A program made the position numbers and the translations under genes. Positions 43,347 to 50,375 of a stretch of DNA of 64,000 nt are shown here, in pieces (position 1 is the first letter of the stretch; each line of letters begins with the position of its first letter). Source of the DNA: QALR01 sp900552255 (GTDB lineage Bacteria > Bacillota > Clostridia > Oscillospirales > CAG-272); the NCBI GenBank assembly GCA_048526005.1, contig DBFVEH010000003.1:62001-126000 (forward strand), written 5' to 3'. The notes beneath the pieces are model-generated. The model saw nothing but the letters and a program-made list of their open reading frames with translations. It was not told the origin of the DNA and did no database searches.

Positions 43347-43399
43347 GATATAAAATAGCTGATTCCGGCTAACCGCTTTTAACGGTTTCACCATATTCT
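43318..43399 (-). ncRNA. Putative antitoxin RNA, module 2
   Basis: Runs from the minus-strand promoter at 43406-43434 to the shared terminator, about 82 bases, with antisense overlap of the toxin 3' end. It begins AGAATATGGTGAAA like the module 1 RNAs. Confidence 0.62.
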
Positions 43400-43405
43400 A
43401 TCTTT

Positions 43406-43434
43406 ATTTTACACGAGAGAAATCGATTTGTCAA
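43406..43434 (-). promoter_or_regulatory. Antitoxin promoter, module 2
   Basis: Minus-strand TTGACA (43429-43434), 17 bases, TAAAAT (43406-43411). Confidence 0.8.
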
Positions 43435-43439
43435 TACCT

Positions 43440-43505
43440 ATGTCATACAATTTTCGTGATGCAGCGTTCCGATCGGATCCGCAGCGTGGAAAAATTGTAT
43501 GACAT
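43440..43505. terminator. Long inverted repeat after the DUF2726 gene
   Basis: Perfect 15-bp arms ATGTCATACAATTTT (43440-43454) and AAAATTGTATGACAT (43491-43505) around a loop holding the palindrome TCCGATCGGA. It may be the terminator of the minus-strand gene ending at 43508, although a T tract follows poorly; a recombination site is an alternative. Confidence 0.5.
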
Positions 43506-43507
43506 TT

Positions 43508-44005
43508 TTATTTCAATAGCTTTTGAATAAGCTCGTCAAGATTTGCTTCACCATATGTATGCGCAATCTTATAGCCGCATTTTTTCAAAACCTTATCGAC
43601 GAAATCATCCCGTTCGGCACGTTCGGCGCTGTGATGGGTGCTGTCCTCTAATTCCAAGATAAATTTGACTGCCAAATTATCCGGATTGCAAAGTACGAAA
43701 TCGACGTGCTTTGCTTTTATTTTTGCGAAATATTTCTCAAAAGCCATTCCGGTGAAATAAGGATCCACTTGCACAAGATCGGCAAGGCGTACCTTTGCCA
43801 AAATATGCAGATTAAATTTATCTGCCGATTCTTTCAGTCGTTTATAAAATGCCCATTCTGTTTTTGTCAATAAAAATTTTGATTTATAAGGCAGAATCTC
43901 ATCTTTTTTGGGTTCTGGCGTTTCCGGTTCGGACGGCTTTTCTTTGACAATCTCATGATCAACCTGTTCTTTATAGAGTGAATCGCAGCATCCAAACAGT
44001 CCCAT
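43508..44005 (-). CDS. DUF2726 domain protein
   Basis: A 165-residue protein. An N-terminal acidic/proline linker (15-40) is followed by DUF2726 (about 43-160): LLTKTEWAFYKRLKE, ILAKVRLADLVQ and KHVDFVLCNP...ILELEDSTHH. The order of Asp, Glu-x-Glu and a later basic residue resembles restriction-endonuclease-like (PD-(D/E)XK) folds, so a nuclease or DNA-processing role is possible but unproven. ATG with GGAGG upstream. It lies inside the tRNA-Lys element, so it is probably horizontally acquired cargo. Confidence 0.78.
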   Translation of the reverse strand: MGLFGCCDSLYKEQVDHEIVKEKPSEPETPEPKKDEILPYKSKFLLTKTEWAFYKRLKESADKFNLHILAKVRLADLVQVDPYFTGMAFEKYFAKIKAKHVDFVLCNPDNLAVKFILELEDSTHHSAERAERDDFVDKVLKKCGYKIAHTYGEANLDELIQKLLK

Positions 44006-44231
44006 TTTAAGTGTCCTCCGAAACTTATGAAATTTCTATATTTTTCCCTTTTTTGATAGTATACACAAATTTGTGATATATTTCAAGATTAAAATACAAA
44101 ATTTTCTATTTTTCCATGCAAGTTTCGCAAAGCATCAACAAACGTTTCAAACATGCGCTAATTTTTACAAATGTATAAAATCTGTTTTTTGCCCCTAAAA
44201 TATATTATATAATCTAATATTACCCAAACAG

Positions 44232-44375
44232 AATATTTACACCTTGCAGACGATCCTTGGGCATACGTCCCTTGAAATGGTGAAAAAATATCTGCATATC
44301 GCTCCCGGATATGTGATTGCAAACTTCGGAAAATACTCTCCTATCGACGTCAGAAACGGACACCATGATTCTTGA
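44232..44375 (+). pseudogene. Tyrosine recombinase (integrase) C-terminal remnant
   Basis: 48 codons reading NIYTLQTILGHTSLEMV then KKYLHIAPGYV and ending RNGHHDS before a stop. LGHTSLEMVKKYLH is the C-terminal motif of phage/ICE integrases with the catalytic His (LGH) and Tyr. A stop lies 11 codons upstream of the homology and no start is visible, so the rest has been deleted. It sits next to tRNA-Lys, the normal place for the integrase of a tRNA-targeting element. Confidence 0.85.
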
Positions 44376-44389
44376 TATCCTCAAAAAAT

Positions 44390-44493
44390 GGGTGTCAAGA
44401 CACCCAAAACAAAAACGAGATACCAAGGCGGTATCTCGTTTTTTTGGTGATCCATCGGAGAGTCGAACTCCGGACACCATGATTAAAAGTCAT
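44390..44493. repeat. Proximal copy of the tRNA-Lys attachment-type direct repeat
   Basis: Same tract as 42732-42835 (offset 1658 bases), here joined to the complete tRNA-Lys gene. Confidence 0.85.
44411..44440 (-). terminator. Terminator of tRNA-Lys
   Basis: Stem AACGAGATACC / GGTATCTCGTT, five bases after the encoded CCA on the minus strand, with flanking T runs. Confidence 0.85.
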
Positions 44494-44520
44494 GTGCTCT
44501 ACCTTCTGAGCTAATGGATC
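44445..44520 (-). tRNA. tRNA-Lys (anticodon TTT)
   Basis: A 76-base cloverleaf: acceptor GATCCAT/ATGGATC, D arm GCTC..GAGC, anticodon arm CATGA-CTTTTAA-TCATG, T arm CGGAG-TTCGACT-CTCCG, discriminator A and encoded CCA. The element described at 42.7-44.4 kb lies directly downstream of its 3' end. Confidence 0.96.
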
Positions 44521-44669
44521 ATTTTCAAAGCTTATCTAATATATCATATTTCACATCATTTGTCAATATATTTTTAACAAATTTTATAAAAATATCCTGT
44601 GGATTAGTCTTTCCCGCCCCTATATTTTTATGCAAAAATTTTAACAAACGCTTAAATTTCGATTCTCTC

Positions 44670-44698
44670 TTGAAAACTTTCGGCTCAGGGTATATACT
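44670..44698 (+). promoter_or_regulatory. Promoter of the acyltransferase-like gene
   Basis: TTGAAA (44670-44675), 17 bases, TATACT (44693-44698). Confidence 0.72.
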
Positions 44699-44738
44699 GA
44701 TCATAAGATCAATTTTAAGTGGCAAAGAGGAGACATTT

Positions 44739-45917
44739 ATGAAATTTCTTCACTCCTGCGGAGATCTCGATTTGTATGAAATCCTATCCGTCGCGGATTT
44801 AAAGCGGTTTATCTCCTTTCCCGATCGTCTTTATATAGGGAATCCGAATTATGTTCCGTCTCTTATGATGGACGAAATGGAAAATCTCAGAAAAGATAAA
44901 AATCCCGCGTTTGAATATTGCAGCGCACGCTATTTTATGGCGTTTCGCGGCAAAGAGCCAGTCGGAAGGGTCGCTGCGATCCACAATCGGCGCTTTAACG
45001 AGATCTGGAACAAAAGCTGCGTTCGTTTTTCCCGATATGACGTCATCGACGATATCGAGGTATCGCGTGCGCTCCTTGCAGAAGTGGAAGCTTATGCAAA
45101 AACGCTCGGCATGACCGAAGTGCAGGGACCGATGGGCTTCTGTGACCTCGATCATCAGGGACTGCTCGTCGACGGCTTCGACAAAAAGGGACTTTTTATC
45201 ACCACCTACAACCATCCGTATTACATGGAGCATTTGGAAGCGCTCGGCTATGCAAAGCTCACGGATTGGGTGGAAATGATCATGGAAAAGCCCGAAACGC
45301 TCGATCCGCGAATCAAAAGGATCGCGGATTACTCCCTTGAAAAGCTGAATCTGCACGAGGTTCATTTGAAAAAGACAAAAGAAATCCTGCCATATGCAAA
45401 AGACCTTTTTGATCTACTTTATGAGGCTTACAAAAATATCTACGGCGTCATTCCGCTGGACGACAAGCAGGTGGAGCTTTACATCGGACAGTTCATCACG
45501 CTCGTCAAGCCGGAATTTCTCACGCTGATCGTCGATGAAAACAACATTCCCGTGTCCTTCGGCGTCGTCATCCCCTCCCTTGCGGACACGGTGCGCAGCT
45601 GCAAGGGACGCCTCTTCCCTTTCGGCTGGGTCCATCTGCTGCGGTATTTTACCGCGAAAAAGCATGAGACGCTGGAATTTCTGCTGATCGCCACGCATCC
45701 GAAATACTGGAACAGCGCGCTGAATGCCGAGATCATCGTACATACCTTTGAGGGCGCCGAAAAATTCGGCATCAAGTATGCGGAAACAGGTCCCATGCTT
45801 GAAACCAATCTGCGCATCCAATCCATGTGGAGCAGATTCCATGCGGAAATCCACAAAAGACGCCGCTGTTATGTAAAGCCGGTCGGAGAAAAGCAGGAGG
45901 CGGGATCCGGCACATGA
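44739..45917 (+). CDS. GNAT/YghO-like acyltransferase family protein
   Basis: A 392-residue protein of the large GNAT-fold family related to E. coli YghO. Family phrases are DLKRFISFPDRLYIGNPNYVP (about 20-40), GKEPVGRVAAIHNRRFNE, EVQGPMGFCDLDHQGLLVDGF and LIATHPKYWNSALNAEII. Members are annotated as N-acetyltransferases, but the acceptor is not known. The start is ATG 44739 with AGAGGAG upstream; in-frame upstream codons run into the tRNA-Lys gene. It overlaps the next gene by four bases. Confidence 0.8.
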   Translation: MKFLHSCGDLDLYEILSVADLKRFISFPDRLYIGNPNYVPSLMMDEMENLRKDKNPAFEYCSARYFMAFRGKEPVGRVAAIHNRRFNEIWNKSCVRFSRYDVIDDIEVSRALLAEVEAYAKTLGMTEVQGPMGFCDLDHQGLLVDGFDKKGLFITTYNHPYYMEHLEALGYAKLTDWVEMIMEKPETLDPRIKRIADYSLEKLNLHEVHLKKTKEILPYAKDLFDLLYEAYKNIYGVIPLDDKQVELYIGQFITLVKPEFLTLIVDENNIPVSFGVVIPSLADTVRSCKGRLFPFGWVHLLRYFTAKKHETLEFLLIATHPKYWNSALNAEIIVHTFEGAEKFGIKYAETGPMLETNLRIQSMWSRFHAEIHKRRRCYVKPVGEKQEAGSGT

Positions 45918-46396
45918 AAAAGCGACCCGCGTTACTCATCGCAACGCTACTCCTATTCGTCTTTCTTGTCGGCTGCGGTCATTCCGGTCTGTCTATTGAA
46001 GACACCAACGGCGCGGAGGATTTCACGCTCTGCGTCGTCACCGAAGAGGACATCTGCCAAAGCAGATCCCATCTTGCTATTGCGTCCATCACATCGACAG
46101 TCGGCGGAAAAACAAAAATCCGCATCGGCGAGCTGTCCGGCGTATTGCAGCCCGACGCTTCTCCCGCCGGCGTCAGAGCAAACGGCGAAACGCTCGTTTG
46201 GCACGCAGTATCCTCCGTGACCGCCGGCAACCTGCGCATCTGCATCGTCCGCGACAACGAAGAAATCGTAGGAGACCTCCCCATAAACGGTGAAGGTGAG
46301 GTTCGGATCGAAAATGCCCCAAGGGGCAGGTATACGCTCCGAATCGCAGGAGAGAGCGCCGAATTTTCTCTGGAGATCACGCTGGAAAAAAGCTGA
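45914..46396 (+). CDS. Small lipoprotein, function unknown
   Basis: A 160-residue lipoprotein: signal peptide with lipobox FLVGC (about Cys21), then an all-beta-looking exported region ending RYTLRIAGESAEFSLEITLEKS. The last part resembles an Ig/carboxypeptidase regulatory-like beta sandwich, but no family can be named. Its ATG overlaps the TGA of the acyltransferase-like gene, so the two are translated together. Confidence 0.65.
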   Translation: MKKRPALLIATLLLFVFLVGCGHSGLSIEDTNGAEDFTLCVVTEEDICQSRSHLAIASITSTVGGKTKIRIGELSGVLQPDASPAGVRANGETLVWHAVSSVTAGNLRICIVRDNEEIVGDLPINGEGEVRIENAPRGRYTLRIAGESAEFSLEITLEKS

Positions 46397-46529
46397 TCTA
46401 AGGACAAGGCGGCCGCACGGAATTTGTACGGGCATGACGCAGCCGGTTGATATCCTAAGAACAAAAAGATCTCCTATTTAGAATATAATGAAAAAATTTG
46501 TCACCAAACTTTCCGAACCGATCTCTATG

Positions 46530-46585
46530 AAAAAAGATAAATCCGGTGCAAGCCCTTTAAGGCTTGCACCGGATTTATCTTTTTT
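46530..46585. terminator. Strong hairpin terminator
   Basis: About 25-bp arms (AAAAAAGATAAATCCGGTGC… / …TTTATCTTTTTT) with a 6-base loop. It ends the acyltransferase-lipoprotein transcript before the M23 gene. Confidence 0.88.
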
Positions 46586-46656
46586 GAGCCATAGCATAGC
46601 AGGCGCCGAATTTTCATATATATCCTTATATATCAAGAAAAATTCGGAGGAAAGCC

Positions 46657-47673
46657 ATGATTCCGATGTATAAAGGGAGCGGGAAACGCGCCCGTATTCT
46701 GACCTGTATGCTCGCCGCTCTGCTTGCACTTGCATTTTGTATTTTTTCGCTCTCCGGAAAAAACGCGCTTTATGCCTCCGCCGACGGCGCCTCTTATATC
46801 AAATGGGTGGATTTCGGCGTCACGGCCGCCGCGATGACGGATGCCATGAAGCTCGATATAGCCTCCTATGGTACGGATTCCCACGTGAGCTGGATCGATC
46901 TGCTCGCCTATCTCGGCGCCAAATACGGTGGGAATTTCAAAAGCTATAAAAAAGCCGACCTTTTGTATGCGGAGGAAGCCTTGAAGCAGGATCCCGCCTG
47001 CTTCGAGGATATGAAGTATTTTTCTTATTATAAGGAAGCCTACGGAGCGGTGCTGGACGGCTATCTCGGCACCTATGCGGTGTACGACAACACGAACGGT
47101 CGATATGAATATACGGAAAAATACGGACTGAAAGCGTTCTCTCCGATCGCGCGCGGCTACTTTTACAGCGATTACGACGATTTTGGCGCGTCGCGCAGCT
47201 ACGGTTACCGCAGACGGCATCTCGGACACGATATGATGGGCTCCGTCGGCACACCGATCATCGCCGTGGAATCGGGCTATGTCGAGGCCGTCGGCTGGAA
47301 TCAGTACGGCGGATGGCGCATCGGCATCCGCAGCTTCGACGGAAAACGCTACTACTATTACGCGCATCTGCGGAAAAATCATCCCTATAACGACATGTAC
47401 GAGGGAAAGATCGTCACGGCAGGAGAGGTGATCGGCTATCTCGGCATGACCGGCTACAGCGCCAAGGAAAACGTCAACAACATCGACACACCGCACCTGC
47501 ATTTCGGGATCCAGCTCATCTTCAATCCCGTGCAGAAGGACGGAACCAATCAAATCTGGATCGACTGCTATGAAATCACAAAATTCCTCCTGCAAAACAG
47601 AAGCGCCGTTTATAAAAACGGCGAGGAATACGTCGCCGTCAATCCCATCACGGATTTTTCCCTGCCGGACTGA
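46657..47673 (+). CDS. M23 family peptidase, secreted or membrane-anchored
   Basis: A 338-residue protein. An N-terminal transmembrane or signal segment (about 13-35, LTCMLAALLALAFCIF) is followed by a helical region (50-170) and a LytM-type M23 domain (about 185-300). Zinc ligands are in HLGHDMMG, YYYAHLRKNH and PHLHFGIQ. It likely cleaves peptidoglycan peptides or is a regulator of hydrolases; SpoIIQ-like roles are possible in a spore former but not shown. CGGAGGAAAGCC precedes ATG 46657. Confidence 0.87.
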   Translation: MIPMYKGSGKRARILTCMLAALLALAFCIFSLSGKNALYASADGASYIKWVDFGVTAAAMTDAMKLDIASYGTDSHVSWIDLLAYLGAKYGGNFKSYKKADLLYAEEALKQDPACFEDMKYFSYYKEAYGAVLDGYLGTYAVYDNTNGRYEYTEKYGLKAFSPIARGYFYSDYDDFGASRSYGYRRRHLGHDMMGSVGTPIIAVESGYVEAVGWNQYGGWRIGIRSFDGKRYYYYAHLRKNHPYNDMYEGKIVTAGEVIGYLGMTGYSAKENVNNIDTPHLHFGIQLIFNPVQKDGTNQIWIDCYEITKFLLQNRSAVYKNGEEYVAVNPITDFSLPD

Positions 47674-47690
47674 ATTTCATCTCCAATAGA

Positions 47691-47722
47691 AAAAGAGCGT
47701 CAACTTCGGTTTACGCTCTTTT
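47691..47722. terminator. Terminator between convergent genes
   Basis: Arms AAAAGAGCGT / ACGCTCTTTT, 18 bases after the M23 stop. It lies between convergent M23 and DUF3021 genes. Confidence 0.8.
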
Positions 47723-47799
47723 AGCTTTCGATGGATCATTCCCTCATCATAAAAGTCACGACTCTCTCCGCGGCACACAAGCGAAGCAATCGGTTTTCC

Positions 47800-48246
47800 T
47801 TATTTGTCCAAATTTTTCGGCGTATAGAGATTCGTATAGCTTTCCCTTTCATTGCTCTTTTTAGCCGTCACGGAATGGTAAACGCACCTGACGGCGGCAA
47901 TCACCAAATAAAAAACGAAAAAGGACAAAATACCGAACATCGCCGTCCGGCCGCGCTCCACAAGATCGGAGGCAACAACAAAGGAAAGCGCAAACGATAC
48001 CGTCACAAGGATGCCGTGAACGACAAGCTTCACATAATAGGAACCGAGAAACGCCAGCCGGAACACATAGTCCGCCGCACCGACAAGCGCCGCAAACAAA
48101 AGCGACGTCCACACAAGCGGCGTGTTAAAGGTATCCGACGGAAGTCCGATCGCCTTTGAAAAAAGAACAAACGCCAGTATGGTAAACATAAAATATGCGC
48201 CTACGTGTCCGACATAGGAACGCAGAAAAGAGAGCCATTTTTTCAT
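47800..48246 (-). CDS. DUF3021-like four-helix membrane protein
   Basis: A 148-residue protein with four predicted helices: AYFMFTILAFVLFSKAIGL (about 17-35), VWTSLLFAALVGAADYVF, LVVHGILVTVSFALSFVVA and MFGILSFFVFYLVIAAV. Length and topology fit DUF3021, often found next to LytTR regulators; none is present here. Function is unknown. Confidence 0.65.
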   Translation of the reverse strand: MKKWLSFLRSYVGHVGAYFMFTILAFVLFSKAIGLPSDTFNTPLVWTSLLFAALVGAADYVFRLAFLGSYYVKLVVHGILVTVSFALSFVVASDLVERGRTAMFGILSFFVFYLVIAAVRCVYHSVTAKKSNERESYTNLYTPKNLDK

Positions 48247-48282
48247 TTTATCCTCCTGATAGGATTCTCCCCAAAAAGAATT

Positions 48283-48699
48283 CTATATATTAAAATCCTC
48301 GGATTTGAGATTTCCGTAAAATCTGCCCTGCTCCGCGGTAAATCTCAGTACGCAATAATCCGGGTCCGAAACGCCGCCGGGATAATACACCGTATCCCCG
48401 TCGCGCCAAATCCTTCGGCGCACGGCATCATCCGTGAGCACCTCCATCGTCCCTGTGAGCATCACACCCCGATAGAACCGCCGGTCGCAGAAATAGACAC
48501 AGGCTTTCGGATTTTCACGGTACTGCGCCGCATGACGGGACGACAAATTCGTCGTAAAATAGAAAATTCTGATTCCCTCCCGCTCACGCGGCGAAAACAT
48601 CGCCCGCACGTTCGGGAATCCGTCCGCCGCCGCGGAGCCGACATAGCAGATGCTCTGCTTATCGATCAAATTTTCCATCGTTTGTTCCGGATTTCTCAT
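48283..48699 (-). CDS. Pyridoxamine 5'-phosphate oxidase family protein
   Basis: A 138-residue split-barrel flavin-binding protein: ICYVGSAAADGFPNVRAMF (about 15-33), FTTNLSSRHAAQYRENPKAC and YFCDRRFYRGVMLTGTMEVL. Members reduce or oxidise small substrates or bind FMN/F420/haem; a general stress protein 26-like role is an alternative. ATG 48699 is chosen over 48714 because GGGAG lies eight bases upstream. Single gene. Confidence 0.8.
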   Translation of the reverse strand: MRNPEQTMENLIDKQSICYVGSAAADGFPNVRAMFSPREREGIRIFYFTTNLSSRHAAQYRENPKACVYFCDRRFYRGVMLTGTMEVLTDDAVRRRIWRDGDTVYYPGGVSDPDYCVLRFTAEQGRFYGNLKSEDFNI

Positions 48700-48833
48700 T
48701 TCCGCAGCTCCCATTATCCGATATTTCGCATTTTATCTTTATTATAACACAACCAAACGGAAAAGCAACAAAAAAACGGATTTTTTAACCAACAGTCCGT
48801 TTTGAGGCAGAAAGTCTTGTCCCGTAACGGCGC

Positions 48834-49535
48834 TCAGAACAGCAGCACCTCCCGGTTCGTGCCGTAAAAGATATCCTCATGCCCGCCGATCCTCCGGCAG
48901 AAAGCCTCAAAGGCCTCCCAAAAATCCCATGCGTCAAATTCATATGAATGTCCCCAAATATAGAAAAGCTGCGGGATGTCCGTCGCGGAAGCGAGGAATT
49001 CCTCGCCGAGCGCAAGCATTTTGTCCATATCCAGGTGATATACCGTCGGCGCGAATGCGATAAGGTCGCGCTGGATCCCGAAGCCGCCGTTTGCATCGAC
49101 GGTTCTGGCATAGCGAATACCGGTATGCTCCCGCACAAGACGCTCCACTCTCGCATCGTGATTGACGCCGCCTCCGGGATACGCCATACCGACGACCTCA
49201 TATCCGGCAAGCGCCGAAAGCGCCTGCCGGTCCTCCTCCACCTGCCGCACTACCTCTTCATTCGGCAACGTACACAGCGCCGGATGCGTCAGCGTATGCG
49301 CCGCGACCTCATGGCCGTCGTAGACCGCACGCACATCCTCCGCGCGAACTTTATCGTGTCTTACCTGCACGCCGCCGCGAATAAGCGCATTCTTCCCGCC
49401 CAAAAGTCCCGAATTGAGATTGAACGTCGCCCGCAGACCGTACCGGTTAAAAATCTCAATCAGCCGTATATCCTGCGTAACGCCGTCGTCATAGCTGAAC
49501 GTGACCGCCTTTTTCTTTCCGTTCCACATCGCCAT
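48834..49535 (-). CDS. Polysaccharide deacetylase (CE4/NodB-like)
   Basis: A 233-residue NodB-homology protein with no signal peptide. TFSYDDGVTQD (about 13-23) carries the catalytic Asp pair and HTLTHPAL (about 80-87) the metal-binding HxxxH. MAYPGGGVNHDARV corresponds to motif 3 and IWGHSYEFD to the C-terminal His motif. Metal-dependent removal of N- or O-acetyl groups from a glycan is expected; the cytosolic location points to a small soluble substrate. ATG 49535 has GGGGTGGG upstream. Confidence 0.85.
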   Translation of the reverse strand: MAMWNGKKKAVTFSYDDGVTQDIRLIEIFNRYGLRATFNLNSGLLGGKNALIRGGVQVRHDKVRAEDVRAVYDGHEVAAHTLTHPALCTLPNEEVVRQVEEDRQALSALAGYEVVGMAYPGGGVNHDARVERLVREHTGIRYARTVDANGGFGIQRDLIAFAPTVYHLDMDKMLALGEEFLASATDIPQLFYIWGHSYEFDAWDFWEAFEAFCRRIGGHEDIFYGTNREVLLF

Positions 49536-49820
49536 AGTCCCACCCCGCAAAAAGCTTCGGTATCAGTATATCACGGCAGACGTCGGCCGTCAAGAAATGC
49601 GCTGAGGAAAAAAATCAGAAAAGCTATTGCGTTTGGTTTTTAAAAATGATAATATATTGATATATTTTGAAATCATATGCGGCAGCGCAGACGGCGGACT
49701 CCCGCTGTCTCCTCGTTTTTCAAAAACACCGGCCGTCATAAATCATGCCATTTCTCCTACGCCCGCGGCAACTCCGAAATAATGCCTCGGCAGCATCAAT
49801 CCGAAAGGCGGAAAAATTCC

Positions 49821-50333
49821 ATGAAGCATCCTTTCATACCGGACATCATGTTCGACAGCATACACGACATCACGCCGGAGTATCTCCTGTCAAAGGACAT
49901 CCGCGCCGTTGTGCTCGACATCGACAATACGCTTGTGACCTACGGGATGCCGGAGCCCACGGCGGAGGTCACAAATTGGATCGAGGCGCTGCAAGCTAAG
50001 GGCATTTCCGTCGCACTCGCCTCAAACAATGGGCGGGAGCGAGTCGAGCTTTTCAACAAAAAGCTCGGTGTATTTACGACCTACAAAAGCGGAAAGCCCT
50101 CTCCCCGCGCCGTTTTTGCTTCCTGCGAGCATTTCGGCGTCAAGCCGGAGGAGACTGCCGTGATCGGCGATCAGATCTTTACCGACGTCTGCTGCGCGAA
50201 ACGGGCAGGTGCGCTTGCGATTCTCGTCACGCCGCTGCCATACGACGAAAATCTCTTTTTCAAATTCAAGCGCCTGATGGAAAAGCCCTTTATCCGCGCC
50301 TACCGCCGGAAGCAGGAAAGAAAGCACGGATGA
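49821..50333 (+). CDS. YqeG family HAD phosphatase
   Basis: A 170-residue HAD superfamily IIIA phosphatase. Motif I is VVLDIDNTLVTYG (about 29-41), motif II is the Asn in LASNNGRERV, and motif III/IV is IGDQIFTDV. YqeG is commonly in the yqeGH-aroE-yqeHI cluster; here it is alone before a YhaN-like gene. The start is ATG 49821, beginning MKHPFIPDIM, the family N-terminus. It lies 42 bases before the next gene. Confidence 0.88.
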   Translation: MKHPFIPDIMFDSIHDITPEYLLSKDIRAVVLDIDNTLVTYGMPEPTAEVTNWIEALQAKGISVALASNNGRERVELFNKKLGVFTTYKSGKPSPRAVFASCEHFGVKPEETAVIGDQIFTDVCCAKRAGALAILVTPLPYDENLFFKFKRLMEKPFIRAYRRKQERKHG

Positions 50334-50375
50334 CGGTCACAGTCCCTCACAAAATCAGGAAAAGGAGGTCACACT

